DNA of 64,000 nucleotides from CAZUGA01 sp964619885 (GTDB taxonomy: Bacteria > Pseudomonadota > Gammaproteobacteria > Methylococcales > UBA1147): contig CAZUGA010000014.1 of assembly GCA_964619885.1 (NCBI GenBank), positions 1 to 64,000 of the forward strand, given 5' to 3'. Of the stretch, positions 9,201 to 16,326 are shown piece after piece. The position numbers and the translations under genes were made by a program. Below the pieces are notes generated by a model. The model did not search any database and was not told the origin of the DNA. It saw only the letters and a list, made by a program, of their open reading frames with translations. Within the stretch, counting starts at the first letter, position 1. Each line of letters starts with the position of its first letter.

Positions 9201-11934
9201 CTGAATCGGCGATGACATTTCCAGCTCCAGCAACAGAACCACCGATAGTATTGCTGCTGGCACCACTGTTGATATTTACGTTGTTGCTCGAGTTCCCCAA
9301 CGCAACGGTACCGGTATTATCCGTACCGATATAATTACCCTGAATTACATTATTGTCTGTCCCGGCATCCTCGAAATAGATACCGGCCCCTGAGTTACCG
9401 GATATAACGTTGCCCGCACCGGCAACCATACCACCGATCGTATTGCTATCCGCACCGTTAAAGAAATGAATACCATTTCCTCCATTACCAAGATCTGCTG
9501 TACCGTTTTTATCAGTCCCTATATAGTTGCCCTGGATTAGATTGTTATCTGTTGTTGAACCACCGGCAGCGTCAATAACTATACCGTCACTAGTATTAGC
9601 AGAAATAACATTACCCGCACCGGCCACAGTGCCACCAACGGTATTGTTTTTAACACCATTATAGAGTGTTACGCCGTAGCGCCCATTACCTAAAGCAACG
9701 ATACCCGTTATATCTGTACCAATATAGTTACCCGAGACGGTGTTATTGAATGCATCAAAACCAATAAAGACGCCATCCTGAACATTACCGGAAATTAGAT
9801 TACGTTCGGCCGCAATGGTACCGCCAATGGTAGTGTTTGATACATCTGTAGCAATGCGAATGCCGTTGTTAACATTTGCAATGGCTGCGATACCTGCCGC
9901 GTTAGTACCAATGAAATTGCCCTGAATAATGGTGCCCGTGGTGCCAGCACCATATAGGCTAATACCAGAATCATCATTACCGGAAATAACGTTTCGATCT
10001 AGCGCTGTGTTGCCACCAATGGTGGTGCCCGAGGCATTGAATATTTCTATTCCCCAACTGCCGTTGCCTTCATCTGCGATTCCTGCGGCATCGGTACCAA
10101 TATAGTTACCGGCAATCGTGTTGTTATCAGAGTTAGTATAAATGCCAACACCATCGAAATTATTTATGATTAAACCGTTTATCGTGCTGCCACCACTACC
10201 CGCTATCAACTCCAGACCATTCGCTCCGGTCGTTCCCGCACCATTCAGTTCTATTATGGGCATAGTGGGTGTTAAGGCCGGACCGTATTGCGAAAAACCA
10301 TCGATTATAACTGCGTCATCTATCGGATCTAAGGCACTCAATAAGGTGATAGTTTGTTGACTACCGTCAGCACCTATATCAAATGTAATCGTGTCGGTAA
10401 CGCCACTATTCGCATTCGCATCAAGTATCGCCTGACGCAGAGAACCTGGCCCTGAATCTGCCGTAGTCGAAACGATGAAAGTATTACTAATAGATGGATT
10501 TGCTAAGGCTGTAACCGTACCTGCTGAGAGTGCTGAATCATAAACACGTACATCATCAATCTGTCCGTTGAAATGAAATGATGAACCGCCACTGTAAAGG
10601 AGGCGTCCAATGCCCATCGAATCAAGATTAGTTACATCATCGAAGAATACATTGCTCGACGCACTGCCGGTATTGTAATTGACTGCTGCTTGTACGCCAT
10701 CGATGAAGAGTGCATTACCGCTTGTATCGACTGTCACTGCCACGTGGTGCCACAAACCATCATTGATTGATGCGGTCGATTCAACTGCGAGGATGGCACC
10801 GTCATTATAAACATCAAATTCAAGGTGTCCCGAGCTGTCCAAACGCAGGGAAATGTCACTGAAGTTGTCACCAGAGTCCGACGCTGAGAAGATCCATTGG
10901 CTACCGCCAGTCGTTTTTACCCAAGCTGAGATAGTTCCCTCTGTAAGGCCCTGAAAATTCGATACGTGAGCATCCAAATTAACATAATCATTGGAACCGT
11001 CAAGAGAGAGCTTTCCACTACCCACTTGATTAGTTGCTGCTGATGTATCAACAGAAGCGCCGCTTGTCAAAGTACCATCATTTAAATTTCCACTGGAATC
11101 ATGGGCATCAATATCAAAACTCCAATGGCCCAACAGGCCGGTTGTGGTATCGGCCAGCACTCCAACCCAAGTTTGCTGCGCCTCACTACTTAGGCTTACG
11201 CTAGATTCAATATTGCCACTTTGATACTCCAGCTCCCAATCACCCCCCAGCGATTCATGTCCGGTCAAATCATCCGACGCCGCAACATCGGTTTCAGTTA
11301 AAGTGCTTAATGCATTAATCAGGCTTTGTCCGTCTTCTGTCGCGGCCAGATTACAACCATATATTAGGAAATCGCCATCTTCCGAGAATGATTCACTCCA
11401 CGCTTTGATTACCGCGCTATTTTCACTGAGGCTCTCGGAATCCAGCTGGGTGTTACCTACGTCTACGCGACCATCGCTGCCGTGTGATATTAGATGCACC
11501 GCATCAAGATTTTGATAACCCGCTAATACCTCGCTGATCTGTTCAATGCCATCACGCTGATTGTCGAGGATAACCACTTGAATGTTCCGTTCGGAATCGC
11601 CCTGCGCCAGAATATCGTTTAAAAGCTCTTGGTAGTTATCAACATCGGTATCAATAAAGACCAATTCCTGACGTACAGTATCAGCCGCCGATTCGGAGGA
11701 TTGGATGTCCGCGATTATTACCGCTCCGGCGTCAGATTCCTCGGTGATATCCAGATGAGTTGCCGATTCCGCCAGCGGGTCAGCCAGCAAAACACCTTCG
11801 ATTCCTCCAGAAAATAATTGTCGGGGTTCCAACTCTTCCAAGATGGGTCGGGTTTCAATGCGACTTGGGTTTCCCTCGGATGCTTTTCTACCGCTCATGA
11901 GTCCTCTTAATAATTTGAGTAATTTGACAAACAT
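220..11934 (-). CDS. Giant LEPR-motif, DUF4347, cadherin-like repeat surface protein
   Basis: A 3904-residue protein, probably a surface-bound or secreted adhesin. Visible parts in order: LEPRQLFS motif at residues 35-42; DUF4347-like domain about 90-255; LamG/concanavalin-like domain about 262-480; right-handed beta-helix with six GNYIGTD-type repeats about 490-1030; second LamG-like domain about 1245-1480; cadherin-like VNDAP repeats; an inserted Rossmann-like domain about 1739-1950; a galactose-binding-like insert about 2400-2510; ten 96-residue repeats 2634-3593; a Pro/Glu-rich linker; and a hydrophobic segment about 3832-3870 before an acidic tail. There is no classical signal peptide. 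It follows the M50 protease gene with a 3-bp gap and is in the same frame. The first ATG has no clear Shine-Dalgarno; ATG at codon 13 has AAGAGGA just upstream and may be the real start. The LEPR-type motif is known from large exported proteins; binding target unknown. No clear terminator was seen in the 219 bases after the stop. Confidence 0.85.
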   Translation of the reverse strand: MFVKLLKLLRGLMSGRKASEGNPSRIETRPILEELEPRQLFSGGIEGVLLADPLAESATHLDITEESDAGAVIIADIQSSESAADTVRQELVFIDTDVDNYQELLNDILAQGDSERNIQVVILDNQRDGIEQISEVLAGYQNLDAVHLISHGSDGRVDVGNTQLDSESLSENSAVIKAWSESFSEDGDFLIYGCNLAATEDGQSLINALSTLTETDVAASDDLTGHESLGGDWELEYQSGNIESSVSLSSEAQQTWVGVLADTTTGLLGHWSFDIDAHDSSGNLNDGTLTSGASVDTSAATNQVGSGKLSLDGSNDYVNLDAHVSNFQGLTEGTISAWVKTTGGSQWIFSASDSGDNFSDISLRLDSSGHLEFDVYNDGAILAVESTASINDGLWHHVAVTVDTSGNALFIDGVQAAVNYNTGSASSNVFFDDVTNLDSMGIGRLLYSGGSSFHFNGQIDDVRVYDSALSAGTVTALANPSISNTFIVSTTADSGPGSLRQAILDANANSGVTDTITFDIGADGSQQTITLLSALDPIDDAVIIDGFSQYGPALTPTMPIIELNGAGTTGANGLELIAGSGGSTINGLIINNFDGVGIYTNSDNNTIAGNYIGTDAAGIADEGNGSWGIEIFNASGTTIGGNTALDRNVISGNDDSGISLYGAGTTGTIIQGNFIGTNAAGIAAIANVNNGIRIATDVSNTTIGGTIAAERNLISGNVQDGVFIGFDAFNNTVSGNYIGTDITGIVALGNGRYGVTLYNGVKNNTVGGTVAGAGNVISANTSDGIVIDAAGGSTTDNNLIQGNYIGTDKNGTADLGNGGNGIHFFNGADSNTIGGMVAGAGNVISGNSGAGIYFEDAGTDNNVIQGNYIGTDNTGTVALGNSSNNVNINSGASSNTIGGSVAGAGNVIADSGNDGITIWGGSTTGNTVQGNYIGTDTSGTINLGNSAVGVVVSGGSNNNIIGGTGAGAGAGNTIAYNNDTGVSIRDFGSLGNSILTNSIYNNVNLGIDLGTAGVTGNDVGDGDNGTANNLQNFPILSTATTDGTTSITVDGTFNSNASTTFRIEFFSNSIDDGNGEGETYLGFANVTTDGSGNATFSTTISATVATGSYISATATNLTTNDTSEFAQNVIATVSFIAPINSVPAAQTTNEDTALIFNTTNSNLISIDDADAGGNPVEVTLSVTNGALTLSGLTGLTFSTGNGTADASITFSGTVTDINNALDGLSYTPAANYNGADTLTLSTLDSELTSITIDANLLGYYSFDDAAALGNDDSPAGANDATINGATATVDGTRGDVLSFDGNDNVQINGLFGNPADVTLAAWVDLTTVDTNSSHVISLGDSVMLVVDRTEGGPFGVGGAYYDGTNWSELNTGTFIEGTGWHHIAYAFDDTNDTHTIYIDGVAINSAAVTDSISYTLGADTYIGTHATGSTTYDFTGKIDEARIYDRALTAGEILTLSNDLNLQDTDTVAITVNSVNDAPVLRDLEGDSVEAVNDGSTVSLDTAALATVTDPENSSSYDGGYIQMTGIGFDAIDLLGLDATGTLSMSAGFTDGSIVSVGGTAVGTLSGVSNAGATIALNANAAQTEVNTLLQSLTFSSTASNFGSRGVDITFNDGDGTANGGVDTTTVSVIVNLASATNGQVNAVEDTGYIFTAADFAFTGVTGGDLSSITITTLPANGLLRLNGSAVIAGQTISRADIDTGLLTFTANADESGSAYASFDFYVNAGQQSVTVLPGDANAYTINSSQLTATDNILKDDNNFGAGGTIPTYVNLGPATSTVDAAYLAGGDILFDGFVPDANLTAAELAAIDAWVSAGGIMISTNDSASYDPVATHYGLTIGGTASSTWHVADDSHPIMSGRFGLVGNNGDSFSAAGTISYFDSASLQVGDQVLAVDSVSGEPTIVLRQRGSGWVLFMSDEGPFRTSMIGDGSVATANEIFAANVFAWAIDTLAEDIYQMSVNVAAVNDDPTNTGSLPTDVTVIEDTPGFIDLSAINFSDVDAGNSLIQVTLSTSNGGVLTAASDFDVIVSGSGFSTMTLQGAVADLNNFFNSVSRLQYSNPTTHLAGDNADTITITVNDLGNTGSGGGTNINFGTVNVDITPKNDAPVLTAGTVSNLTVNEDSGLTSLGLGSVAYGPGGGADESGQTLNYTVTAIPSASVGDVFLADGTTRVTAGSYTLTQIRGMQFKPADNISGTTAFQFNVTDSGGTANGGSNSISQFMLITIDPVNDAPLLAGANDLTAIPEDAFTNSGTSVSALIAGQYSDPDGVGPSGIAVTGVDNTNGSWEFSTDNGSNWNSLGSPTSDAARLLAADANTRVRFVPNPDFNGTVTNGLTFHAWDQTSGSNGGVVDVSAFDTVSDGFGSVSYTNNNGSTNWTTGWIESDNSGGGATGGNIHVDGGSLRLNVAACESGDNIYREIDLSGATTATLTFDYENLLVGEDEIRVQVSANGGASYSNLMVFTGTTNTGIGNANIDISGYTAADTRFRLYVVKNDAGASLQIDNVQVLFDSPATAPGGDTAFGDTAQSSDITVTPINDVPNVTGESYNAFEDVPYSSQLGLDDLLLNDSDIDGDMLIVNTTPISGPSNGSLVLNTNGTFTYTANSNFNGTDSFVYEVQDGNGGTAQATATITVNLIDDPAVISGDISFTGNEGDAVDGTMTAGDVEGLTDGTYFTVSAATTNGTAAINPATGAWTFTPTDPNWFGSDSFTVTVTDDLGGTTTQVVNITLANVDDPSTIGGIISYSGNEGDAVAGTMTAIDVEGLTDGTYFSITGAATNGTAAINASTGAWTFIPTDPNWFGSDSFTVTVTDDLGGTTTQVINITLANVDDPATIGGAISFSGNEGDAVGGTMTATDVEGLTDGTYFSITGAAANGTAAINPATGAWTFTPTDPNWFGSDSFTVTVTDDLGGTTTQIVNITLANVDDPAVIGGAISFSGNEGDAVGGTMTATDVEGLTDGTYFSITGAAANGTAAINASTGAWIFTPTDPNWFGSDSFTVTVTDDLGGTTIQIMNITLANVDDPAVIGGVISYSGNEGDAVGGTMTASDVEGLTDSTYFTVTSAATNGTAAINASTGTWTFTPTDPNWFGSDSFTVTVTDDLGGTTTQVVNITLANLDDPATIGGAISFSGNEGDAVGGTMTATDVEGLTDSTYFTVTGAATNGTAVINASTGAWTFTPTDPNWFGSDSFTVTVTDDLGGTTTQIVNITLANVDDPAVIGGAISYSGNEGDAVGGTMTASDVEGLTDSTYFTVTGAATNGTAAINATTGAWTFTPTDPNWFGSDSFTVTVIDDLGGTTTQVVNITLANVDDPAVIGGAISYSGNEGDAVGGTMTAADVEGLTDGTYFTVTTLAANGTAAIDPASGAWTFTPTDPNWFGSDSFTVTVTDDLGGTTAQVVNITLANVDDPATIGGTISYSGNEGDAVGGTMIATDVEGLTDGTYFTVSAAATNGTGAINASTGAWTFTPTDPNWFGSDSFTVTVTDDLGGMTTQVVNITLANVDDPSVIGGTISYTGNEGDAVGGTMTATDVDGLTDGTYFNVTVPATNGTATIDPTTGAWTFTPSDPNWFGSDFFEVTVTDDLGGTTTQVVNIVLANVNDIPEANSDNTSTLQGTEQHRIAVLSNDVDIDGDRLIVTQASASNGTVIVNEDGSLSYTADSNFNGIDIITYQISDGQGGISTANVSVTVIPLDGPPIVDLAIDTGIDPDNTIEPVEPVPSIDPEVIESTEPIEEPKSNQDEQPQVVDRALLEQVLRSFQVSDEILLPVVEKSDLEFEGRSVIKFSLKRITLNPVFEAVQLEESTLIPEDSELWTQLDQMVEQMNMDLDEGETTMTVAAGTTVSFTAGFVSWVLRSGSLMASFMSSVPLFKQFDPLPILSAQSRRTATDENEGYNDSDESEARVVERLFQD
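1156..4035 (-). repeat. Tandem array of ten 288-bp coding repeats
   Basis: Ten consecutive 96-residue units, each starting DDPA/S and ending ITLANV, with a conserved DPNWFGSDSF core. Unit boundaries fall exactly every 288 bp (repeat 1 starts at 4035, repeat 2 at 3747, the last ends at 1156), with no indel between units. Units differ mostly by synonymous changes and a few conservative substitutions. The fold is probably cadherin-like or Ig-like beta sandwiches forming a stalk. Such arrays gain or lose units by recombination, and assemblies can collapse them. Confidence 0.95.
11902..11908 (-). promoter_or_regulatory. Candidate ribosome binding site for internal start of the giant protein
   Basis: On the minus strand AAGAGGA lies 3 nt before an in-frame ATG at 11898 (codon 13 of the long form). 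The first ATG at 11934 has only a pyrimidine-rich ACCTT stretch upstream. Starting here would remove MFVKLLKLLRGL and put the LEPR motif at residues 23-30. Spacing is short, so this is suggestive only. Confidence 0.4.
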
Positions 11935-11937
11935 TAC

Positions 11938-13563
11938 TTAAAGGTCGGCTTTTACTACCTTGAACTCTTCTTTGATAATCTCCGATTCCACACGTTCACT
12001 AAAACGTTTCGACAGATATTTGATCCGTAATTCATTTAGCTTGGACTCCAGCACCTTAACCCGAGCTGCGCTAAAAGGATCGCTGATCTTAACCAATGGT
12101 ATGTTTGGTTTGACCATCGAATTAGGTGGGGCAAGCAGTGCAGCGATAAACCCATCGGTTTCTGTTCTTAGGTGCGCTTCTTCCGGCAACCAAACCACTC
12201 CCTCAGCCCGAGTCGATGACGGTATCGGAACAACGGTAAAAGAAAGGACAGCGACTACAATAAGCCCTAAACTAACCATCACCGCGCGATTACACTGCCG
12301 CTGCACACTTGGGCTTGTCGTAATAAACAGTATGATTTTGATCAGTGGCAAAATAAGTTGCGATGTGACCATCCAAGCGGCTAGCACGACGCCGACGACA
12401 AATAATTTATCGGTTATAAAAACAATAATGACCCAAAGAACACCCATTCTGTAAATGAAAGATGCAATGCTGTAGAAAAAAAACCAACGCGCTTCGCCGG
12501 TGGTCGATGCCGGTGATGAAACATTCTCCATGCCAAACAAATATCGCTGTCCCAGATAGGCTAGATATTGTGTGGATCTCTGAAATAGGTTGGGAATACC
12601 AACCGCATCCGCAAATACATAATAACCATCGAAGCGTAGCAGCGGGTTGCCATTGAAAAACAACGACGATACGCCCCCTATCAACATGACGTTGAAGGCA
12701 AGATCTCTGACCAAGCCGGTTTCGATGTTCAACCACAACCAAAACGCAATCGCGGCCAAAAAAACTTCGACCAGAATGCCCTCAGCGGCGACCAACATTC
12801 GTTTGTATTTGGAGCGGAATGTTGCAGAAGCGCTCGCATTAACAAAAGGTATGGGCATAAAAACCAAAAACATGACACCCATTTCGTGAACCTCTCCTCC
12901 ACCTCGCTTGGTTGCGAATGCATGACCGAGTTCATGCAAAAATTTCACTACCGGATAGACCACACAAAGCGCGATGAAATTATAGGGAGAGAAACTGCGC
13001 GACATCATATACGTGGTCAGTTCTCCCCAATAGATGCCGGCAAAAACCGCAGTGGTCGCCACAACAAGCAACCAAAACACACCTACTGACCAATGAAAAC
13101 TCCAATTGACCCACGGTAAACAACGTTCTAAAAAACCATCCGGATCCCATAACGGGATTTTTTGTGACAGTGGGTTTTTGAATAGATTCTTGATTTTCGC
13201 GGATTTTTGCTTTTTATTCCGCTGGAAAAGTTCTTCGGTATCAGGCGTCACCTCACTTTTGAGTAAATCCGATTCGTGTAATTTGCCCAAAAGCTGGATG
13301 ATTTCGTCCTGGGTCGGCGCAAAATCTCCTAATTTGACATTGACCGATTCCCAGATTTGGTTGACGGTGTGGTCTCCATCCAACATGCCGACCACTTTGT
13401 AGGCGGAAGAACTGAACCTATGGTTTCGACCCGAAGATTTATCTTCCAGGATATACCAAATCAAGCCACGATATTCGTGCCGGTGCAGCTCTACATGTTG
13501 GCGCAATCGCGGCTTTAAGTCTGCGACTCTATACCACAACGGACTGAACAAGGAATCACTCAC
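11938..13563 (-). CDS. Membrane M50 (site-2-type) metalloprotease with PqqD-like N-terminus and partial HlyD/lipoyl C-terminus
   Basis: 541 residues. Residues about 20-105 look like a PqqD-type peptide-recognition domain. Multiple membrane segments follow, with the zinc motif HELGH at 210-214 and the third-ligand motif NPLLRFDGYY with D312. Residues about 450-541 begin a biotinyl-lipoyl/HlyD-like region. Homologues annotated as putative peptide zinc metalloproteases or site-2 proteases are, as I recall them, usually near 700 residues and complete the lipoyl hairpin; this one stops inside the following coiled coil, so it appears truncated or naturally short. It sits between the GAF-HlyD gene (15-bp gap) and the giant protein gene (3-bp gap). 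Inferred role: processing or escorting the giant protein at the inner membrane. The protease assignment is firm; the substrate is inferred. Confidence 0.85.
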   Translation of the reverse strand: MSDSLFSPLWYRVADLKPRLRQHVELHRHEYRGLIWYILEDKSSGRNHRFSSSAYKVVGMLDGDHTVNQIWESVNVKLGDFAPTQDEIIQLLGKLHESDLLKSEVTPDTEELFQRNKKQKSAKIKNLFKNPLSQKIPLWDPDGFLERCLPWVNWSFHWSVGVFWLLVVATTAVFAGIYWGELTTYMMSRSFSPYNFIALCVVYPVVKFLHELGHAFATKRGGGEVHEMGVMFLVFMPIPFVNASASATFRSKYKRMLVAAEGILVEVFLAAIAFWLWLNIETGLVRDLAFNVMLIGGVSSLFFNGNPLLRFDGYYVFADAVGIPNLFQRSTQYLAYLGQRYLFGMENVSSPASTTGEARWFFFYSIASFIYRMGVLWVIIVFITDKLFVVGVVLAAWMVTSQLILPLIKIILFITTSPSVQRQCNRAVMVSLGLIVVAVLSFTVVPIPSSTRAEGVVWLPEEAHLRTETDGFIAALLAPPNSMVKPNIPLVKISDPFSAARVKVLESKLNELRIKYLSKRFSERVESEIIKEEFKVVKADL

Positions 13564-13578
13564 TGTCTCGGCCCTAAA

Positions 13579-15348
13579 CTAGCGCCACCATGACCAGAAC
13601 CAAAGTCTGAGCCAATCAATCATTTCGTGGGTCCAAATCCAAAGTATCGTTGCTTCTCCAACGCTAATTTTACCGATCCCCTCCATACCGGGCCGCAACA
13701 CAATAGATGATTCCGGCAATCCCGCTTCAACTCTAAAGGCGTTGTAGCCTTCTTCGGTATTGGCAACCGCGGTAATTTTCTCAACCACTAGCGGAAGATG
13801 TTTTCCGGGTAAACTGGAAAGTGCCAAGACGCCCTGTTGCCCATTCTCTACATACGCAATCTCGCGTTCGTCGACCTTCAATACGATCCGATAACCATCC
13901 AACGGAGCGACTTTGAACAATGTGTCCCCACGTTCTACCGGCGACCCTAAAGATTGGCTTAAATCCCCGTCGATGATAATTCCATCGAAGGGGGCCACAA
14001 TTTGGGTTCTCACCAATTGTTCGTTGACCAGTTCAATTTCCGCTTCGGCTTGGGCCACCTGTGCGCTGCTAACTCGGACCTGGACGCGATCTCCCTTAGC
14101 CATTGCCTCACGGTACTCACGTTTAAATTTTTGCCGCTCGCTAGACAACTTGAGCTGCTCCAATTTCAAATCTTTGTCATCCAAGGTTGCCAATACGTCA
14201 CCCTTGTTGACGGTGTCCCCAGCACGAAACGTCGACGATGCGATAAAACCGTCTATAGACGCAGCAACGACCCGCTGTACTTTTCCCTCTAAAACCGCGT
14301 CCGCGTGCACTTGAAATTCACCCTTGGACAATGACGCGAACAGCAAAAACGCAGCAACAATTAGCGCACTGAGCTTGATTCCTATGTGCTTTAGCCCAAA
14401 AAAACCACCAAATTTTGCTTTAAACGCAGTCCAGATTTTTTGTGGTAACCATGCTTCATCACTTTTTTTCAACCGCAAGAACGGGGCAACCAACGCCGCA
14501 CATTGTTCGCAAAGCCGTATGATATTCTCGTCAAAGGGCTGCTCCTCTGTGCGCTCAAGGGTGAGCGCTCCAAAAATTGCACCGTCATGAATCAACGGTA
14601 TGGTACAGACTGAGCCGGTACCAAATTTTCGAACCAGCTCCACGTGGGAACGGGTAACAAATGTATTGCTCTGTTTATCCTTGGTCGGAAACGATAAGAT
14701 GGAATCCTGGTCGATTGCCTCGTCCATGGCCTCTGCGATTGATCCGATCAAATTGGCCCGCGCGTCGAACCGGGCACTGTTGGACAACGCTATAACCTCG
14801 CAGTGCTGTCCTTTCAAAATACCGAAGCTCACGCGTTCGCATTGTAACGAGGTCGCTAGTTGGGTCACTAGGGCATTAGCCGCGCCATCAAATGTTTCCT
14901 GTTCAAAGCAAGAAGCAACCAACTTTACGATATTCGAATAAAAATCGGTCGACGACGCCTGTTGCTGCAACTGCGCCAACGCCAACCATTTAAGCCCGGT
15001 TTCCAGGTTTTGGGTGACTTCCTTTTGTTTATCTTCCGCACGATGTAGCATTTTTACCGCGATCACGCCGATCAGTGCGGAATTCGAGAAAATAGGTAAA
15101 GCGACATAATCAAAAGCATCGTCTATAGTCTCTTTGTCTCCGACGCTGGCATTAACGGTCGCTTGGCGTTGCTCCAACGCCGTTTGCGCGATTGGAATCA
15201 ATTCGGCAGATTCTTTATTGCTCTCCGGGCTTTGTGCAACGGGTAAGAAGGAGCCAGAATCTGCATCATTCAATAACAAAACGGCACTGCTGATACCGTC
15301 GATTGTCTGGCATTGAATATCCAACCAACCCTGCGCAAGATTAGCCAC
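13579..15348 (-). CDS. GAF-GAF-transmembrane-HlyD periplasmic adaptor
   Basis: 589 residues. Two GAF-like domains occupy about 1-130 and 145-295, one membrane helix lies at about 320-342, and a HlyD/biotinyl-lipoyl adaptor with a helical hairpin fills the periplasmic part (about 350-560). The C-terminus is strikingly tryptophan-rich, ending SWWR, and could form a second membrane anchor. HlyD-type adaptors link inner-membrane exporters to outer-membrane channels; the GAF part would sense a small molecule or partner in the cytoplasm. The start is GTG, supported by GAGGA seven nt upstream. It is first of the three-gene set with the M50 protease and giant protein. No ABC ATPase or TolC gene is adjacent. 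Confidence 0.85.
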   Translation of the reverse strand: MANLAQGWLDIQCQTIDGISSAVLLLNDADSGSFLPVAQSPESNKESAELIPIAQTALEQRQATVNASVGDKETIDDAFDYVALPIFSNSALIGVIAVKMLHRAEDKQKEVTQNLETGLKWLALAQLQQQASSTDFYSNIVKLVASCFEQETFDGAANALVTQLATSLQCERVSFGILKGQHCEVIALSNSARFDARANLIGSIAEAMDEAIDQDSILSFPTKDKQSNTFVTRSHVELVRKFGTGSVCTIPLIHDGAIFGALTLERTEEQPFDENIIRLCEQCAALVAPFLRLKKSDEAWLPQKIWTAFKAKFGGFFGLKHIGIKLSALIVAAFLLFASLSKGEFQVHADAVLEGKVQRVVAASIDGFIASSTFRAGDTVNKGDVLATLDDKDLKLEQLKLSSERQKFKREYREAMAKGDRVQVRVSSAQVAQAEAEIELVNEQLVRTQIVAPFDGIIIDGDLSQSLGSPVERGDTLFKVAPLDGYRIVLKVDEREIAYVENGQQGVLALSSLPGKHLPLVVEKITAVANTEEGYNAFRVEAGLPESSIVLRPGMEGIGKISVGEATILWIWTHEMIDWLRLWFWSWWR

Positions 15349-15441
15349 GTGTCTTTCCTCGAAACTTATTAAATTGATTAACCACCTGTATAGGTAAATA
15401 TACGTGGCTACAAATCCCCATCACCTGTTTCATTTCAATCA

Positions 15442-16326
15442 TTATCCGACGACGGGCAACAACAAACCCAATACCTCATTTATATATTTAGGCGCTTCCA
15501 GCTCAACCTCATCGACCACCGATTGGGACAAATTTGTCAAATTCCACACGGCTGGATCGACTTGTTCTGTACCCGCTGCACCGGGCATATCATTATCCCT
15601 GCGCATCACGATATGCCTAGCCAAATGCACAATTGCCGCCTCAACCTGAAACTGTTCGGCCGCTCCCGGCTGCAGATGATATTCGGTGGTTTTTTCGTAG
15701 CTATCCGGCAGATGCCAAAGCCGCATCAATTCAATTCCGGCTTGTATATAATCGAAGCCTAACAATTTCCGTTCCGCAAGATGTAGCGGGATAGACTGCT
15801 CTATAGATTCCATTATGGCTTCTTGTGCCGCTTCAGGTTTCTTCAGATAAATTAATACATGCCCAATATCGTGGAGCATTCCTGAGACGAACAATCGCTG
15901 GCTCGCCATCAATGAACATTTTTCCGCCAGAATCCTCGACACTACTCCACAATGCACGCTGACCCGCCAAAATTCGAACAAATTGATGATGTCGTTGGGA
16001 ATAGCGGCAAACGACCTAATGGTTAGAATACTCAACAACACATCGTGCAATTGAATAACACCGATGTAACTTACCGCCTGTTCCAGGCTATTAGTTTTTC
16101 TCGAGTATCCAAAAAAACTACTATTCGCAACTTTAACAACACGCGCGGCCAAAACCGGGTCACAGCGGACTACTTCTACATAATCTTCAATATCGGAATC
16201 CGGCTGATTGATTAGCGATCGAATTCTGACGTAGACTTCTGGCATACTGACGCGGTCGGCCACGCTTTTGACCAAATTATTCGCCGGACGGTTCATGCGA
16301 TTAGCTGACAACTCAAGAACATTCAC
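15442..16326 (-). CDS. HDOD domain protein (second copy)
   Basis: 294 residues covering one HDOD domain (about 25-220), with the family's LHDIGHV-like region near residue 145. HDOD proteins are non-catalytic relatives of HD phosphohydrolases that take part in signalling, often with c-di-GMP or GAF proteins. The GTG start overlaps the previous HDOD gene's stop by 4 bp, so the two are translationally coupled. The protein is a diverged paralogue of its neighbour. It ends 93 bp before the GAF-HlyD gene, so it may share its transcript. Molecular partner unknown. Confidence 0.85.
   Translation of the reverse strand: MNVLELSANRMNRPANNLVKSVADRVSMPEVYVRIRSLINQPDSDIEDYVEVVRCDPVLAARVVKVANSSFFGYSRKTNSLEQAVSYIGVIQLHDVLLSILTIRSFAAIPNDIINLFEFWRVSVHCGVVSRILAEKCSLMASQRLFVSGMLHDIGHVLIYLKKPEAAQEAIMESIEQSIPLHLAERKLLGFDYIQAGIELMRLWHLPDSYEKTTEYHLQPGAAEQFQVEAAIVHLARHIVMRRDNDMPGAAGTEQVDPAVWNLTNLSQSVVDEVELEAPKYINEVLGLLLPVVG

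Noticed and set aside
12407..12935. Small overlapping frames on both strands inside the M50 gene
   Set aside because: They are alternative frames of a gene with a clear HELGH metalloprotease sequence and have no support of their own.
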